64,000 bases of DNA from Bacillota bacterium (GTDB taxonomy: Bacteria > Bacillota > UBA4882 > UBA8346): NCBI GenBank assembly GCA_023401925.1, contig JAEXDA010000041.1, forward strand, positions 1 through 64,000, read 5' to 3'. Shown here one piece after another: positions 62,263-64,000 of the stretch (its first letter is position 1; the number at the start of each line of letters is the position of its first letter). The translations under genes and the position numbers were made by a program. The notes beneath the pieces were generated by a model. It made no database searches, was not told where the DNA came from, and saw nothing but the letters and a program-made list of their open reading frames with translations.

Positions 62263-63666
62263 ATGAAAAAATTATGGGCATCCTTACGTCAAAACCGCCG
62301 GTTTCGTCTGACCGTTTTGACTTTGCTGGTTTGTTTTTTTACCCTTTCCTTCATTCAATTGTTTTCTACAACGGCTTTTACCGTTAACTCGCTATCTTTT
62401 AAATTACAAAATAAATTTTCCATTCAGGGCGGCACCATGATTGAAGTTCCTCCCATCGGCCGTTTATTTTTCCAGTCCCACAGAACTCCCTGGCAGTTTA
62501 TTATTACTCTGGATGAAGTTGATTTCTCCGGCTTGGCAAAACAGTTGAATTCACTGCCGTCAAAACAGCAGTGGTTACCTTTACTACAACATCAAGTGAA
62601 ATCCACGATGATGACTTTCTTCCTAACCGTTGTATTTTACGGTTTACTTGGAGGAACCCTTATATTATTGGTGTTTAGAGTTAAGCCCTTATCCAAACTC
62701 TTTCTTTACGGGGTTCTCTGTTCCGCGGCCACGATCATTATCTTGATTGGGATGACCATCATCTCCTATCAGCCCAAAGAGATTGAACATCCAAAATATC
62801 AGGGGGTCCTGTCCGCCGCTCCCTGGGCCATGAATTTAGTAACCATGAGCTTGGATAATATTGAAGTGATCGGAAACAATCTGAAAAAAATTTCCCAGGG
62901 GCTGCCGGTTTTATTCAAACAAGCCGAAGACATGAAAAATATGGGGGACATGCAATCGGATATTAAAGTTTTGCACGTCAGCGACATTCATAATAACCCG
63001 GCGGCCTTCGACTTCATCAATGAGTTGGTTTCAAACTTCAAAATCCAATTCATTATCGATACCGGCGACTTAACCGATTACGGAACCGCCCTTGAGGCTA
63101 ACATTATCGAAAGAATTCCCGGGCTAAAAGTACCCTATGTATTTATACCCGGCAACCATGAATCGCCCTTGATTATCAAACGTCTTGTTCATACCAAGAA
63201 CGTTATCGTTGTGGTAAAAAAAGATCTGCGTGTCTACGGACTCACCATAGCGGGTGCCGCAGACCCGGCTGCCAAAATTTACAATTCGGATGTAGCTCCG
63301 CCCGAACAATATCTGGAAACCGCAAAAGCTTTCAAGGAACGAATCATTCATAGTGATAAACTGCCTGATATTATTGCAGTCCACAACCGCAATCTCGCCG
63401 AGGATTTGATTGGATCCGTTCCGGTCATCCTCCATGGCCATAACCATCAATACAAACTCTCGGTGGAGAAAAAGACCGTTATTGATAATGCAGGGACAAC
63501 CGGTTCCGCAGGCATAAGAGGTTTTGTCGATAAAGCCGTGCCTTATAGCGCCTCAATCTTATATTGGAAAAAAGGGCCCCGGAATAAAATGGTCCTCCAT
63601 GCCGTGGATTCCATTAAGATTAACGGCGGCGAGGGGACTTTAACGGTCGATCGCCGTACTTTTTAA
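62263..63666 (+). CDS. Membrane-anchored metallophosphoesterase
   Basis: A 467-residue calcineurin-like phosphoesterase. Helix 1 is at about 17-38, an extracytoplasmic stretch follows, two more helices lie at about 118-170, then the catalytic domain. Metal motifs in order: HVSDIHNN, IDTGDLTDYG, IPGNHES, VHNRN and LHGHNHQY. The start at 62263 follows GAGGGT; an upstream TTG is less likely. TATAAT lies at 62232-62237. Substrate unknown; similar proteins cut phosphodiesters or lipid-linked phosphates at the membrane. Confidence 0.87.
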   Translation: MKKLWASLRQNRRFRLTVLTLLVCFFTLSFIQLFSTTAFTVNSLSFKLQNKFSIQGGTMIEVPPIGRLFFQSHRTPWQFIITLDEVDFSGLAKQLNSLPSKQQWLPLLQHQVKSTMMTFFLTVVFYGLLGGTLILLVFRVKPLSKLFLYGVLCSAATIIILIGMTIISYQPKEIEHPKYQGVLSAAPWAMNLVTMSLDNIEVIGNNLKKISQGLPVLFKQAEDMKNMGDMQSDIKVLHVSDIHNNPAAFDFINELVSNFKIQFIIDTGDLTDYGTALEANIIERIPGLKVPYVFIPGNHESPLIIKRLVHTKNVIVVVKKDLRVYGLTIAGAADPAAKIYNSDVAPPEQYLETAKAFKERIIHSDKLPDIIAVHNRNLAEDLIGSVPVILHGHNHQYKLSVEKKTVIDNAGTTGSAGIRGFVDKAVPYSASILYWKKGPRNKMVLHAVDSIKINGGEGTLTVDRRTF

Positions 63667-63866
63667 CTTGAATCCGCCAAGTAACCCCAAAACCGTTGTT
63701 ATATATAAACTTGCCGGATCGAGGTTTAAATCACCTTCCGGGATACTCAGGAGTACAGCCCCGCCAAGCAAGGGGAATGAAGCGGCAGGATTTTTACAAT
63801 GGTCTATTGAATTTACATTTTGTGGAGTATTATTTTCCGGAATCGGTTTTGGAAGGAAGGAATTGC

Positions 63867-64000
63867 ATGAGAATTCGATTGTCGATTGCACTTTCGGTTT
63901 TATGGGTATTGGTTCTCCCCCTTGCTGCGCAGGCTGAAGATCTCAATTCAAATTTGTTAAACGCAGTCTCCAAGAACAAGGCTTCCTTGGTTCGAAACTT
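63867..64000 (+). CDS. Secreted protein, N-terminal fragment (possibly ankyrin repeat)
   Basis: The window ends inside this gene. AAGGAAGG precedes the ATG at 63867. The first 23 residues form a signal peptide (MRIRLSIALSVLWVLVLPLA then AQA-ED cleavage), no lipobox. The following LNSNLLNAVSKNKASLVRN has the cadence of a first ankyrin repeat. The 200 bases before it, after the phosphoesterase, hold no other supportable gene. Confidence 0.6.
   Translation, partial: MRIRLSIALSVLWVLVLPLAAQAEDLNSNLLNAVSKNKASLVRN

Noticed and set aside
63640..63937. Two overlapping opposite-strand ORFs of 83 and 89 codons
   Set aside because: They overlap the end of the phosphoesterase and the start of the secreted gene; neither has a ribosome binding site.

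Overview
The window reads as part of the chromosome of a spore-forming member of the Bacillota. Almost every gene has a strong AGGAGG-type ribosome binding site. The sporulation trio prkA-yhbH-spoVR is present, together with a YjcZ-like micro-gene. Two features suggest a diderm (outer-membrane) envelope, as in Limnochordia/Hydrogenispora-like lineages: all four ABC solute-binding proteins have ordinary signal peptides without a lipobox cysteine, and there is an RND efflux pump with its adaptor. The lineage is inference; no rRNA or marker search was possible. No CRISPR array, rRNA, prophage or transposase gene was seen.

Layout. 1-560: intergenic REP-like inverted repeats. 562-7662 (-) and 8049-13515 (+): a large divergent carbohydrate locus. 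The minus arm holds an RbsABC-type sugar importer, an old-yellow-enzyme-type flavoprotein, a zinc alcohol dehydrogenase and a TIM-barrel epimerase. The plus arm holds a PfkB kinase, class II aldolase, DeoR regulator, rhamnulokinase-like FGGY kinase, allulose-6-P/ribulose-5-P 3-epimerase and PHP phosphoesterase. Well-formed promoters and two different inverted-repeat operators lie in the 386-bp divergent spacer. 13540-17203: esterase-like hydrolase, small ACT-like protein, MATE exporter and AraC regulator. 17225-18297: a yybP-ykoY (Mn2+) riboswitch with terminator in front of a GDT1/UPF0016 Mn exporter. 18307-23543: divergent peptide deformylase-like protein, an ABC importer of unknown substrate and a chemoreceptor.

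23817-32369: RDD protein, a 30-residue membrane peptide, an orphan response regulator, spoVR-yhbH-prkA and gpmA. 32421-32838: two near-identical 119-bp palindromic elements inside a perfect 16-bp inverted repeat. 32928-38561: complete oligopeptide ABC operon (minus strand). 38968-39587: 15-bp tandem repeats and two small unknown ORFs. Then mutY, an M23 peptidase, and an FMN-riboswitch-controlled riboflavin-type ABC transporter (42032-44925). 44971-45287: a 21-bp tandem repeat array that looks like a decayed minus-strand repeat gene. 45506-52407: unknown small protein, YbaK-type deacylase, RND pump and adaptor, histidine phosphatase, membrane protein. 52689-53314: small spore-type genes. 53642-58834: APC permease and GH2 glycosidase with a divergent PocR/AraC regulator. 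59254-60273: tRNA-Arg(TCT) and tRNA-Gly(TCC), each with promoter and terminator, separated by a secreted protein. 60329-64000: DUF523 protein, zinc-ribbon/PH protein, membrane metallophosphoesterase and a truncated secreted gene.

Themes: nutrient import (four ABC systems), two textbook riboswitches, many precise intrinsic terminators, and a dispersed family of about 110-120-bp palindromic elements with GGGGCTGTC/GACAGCCCC-type ends.
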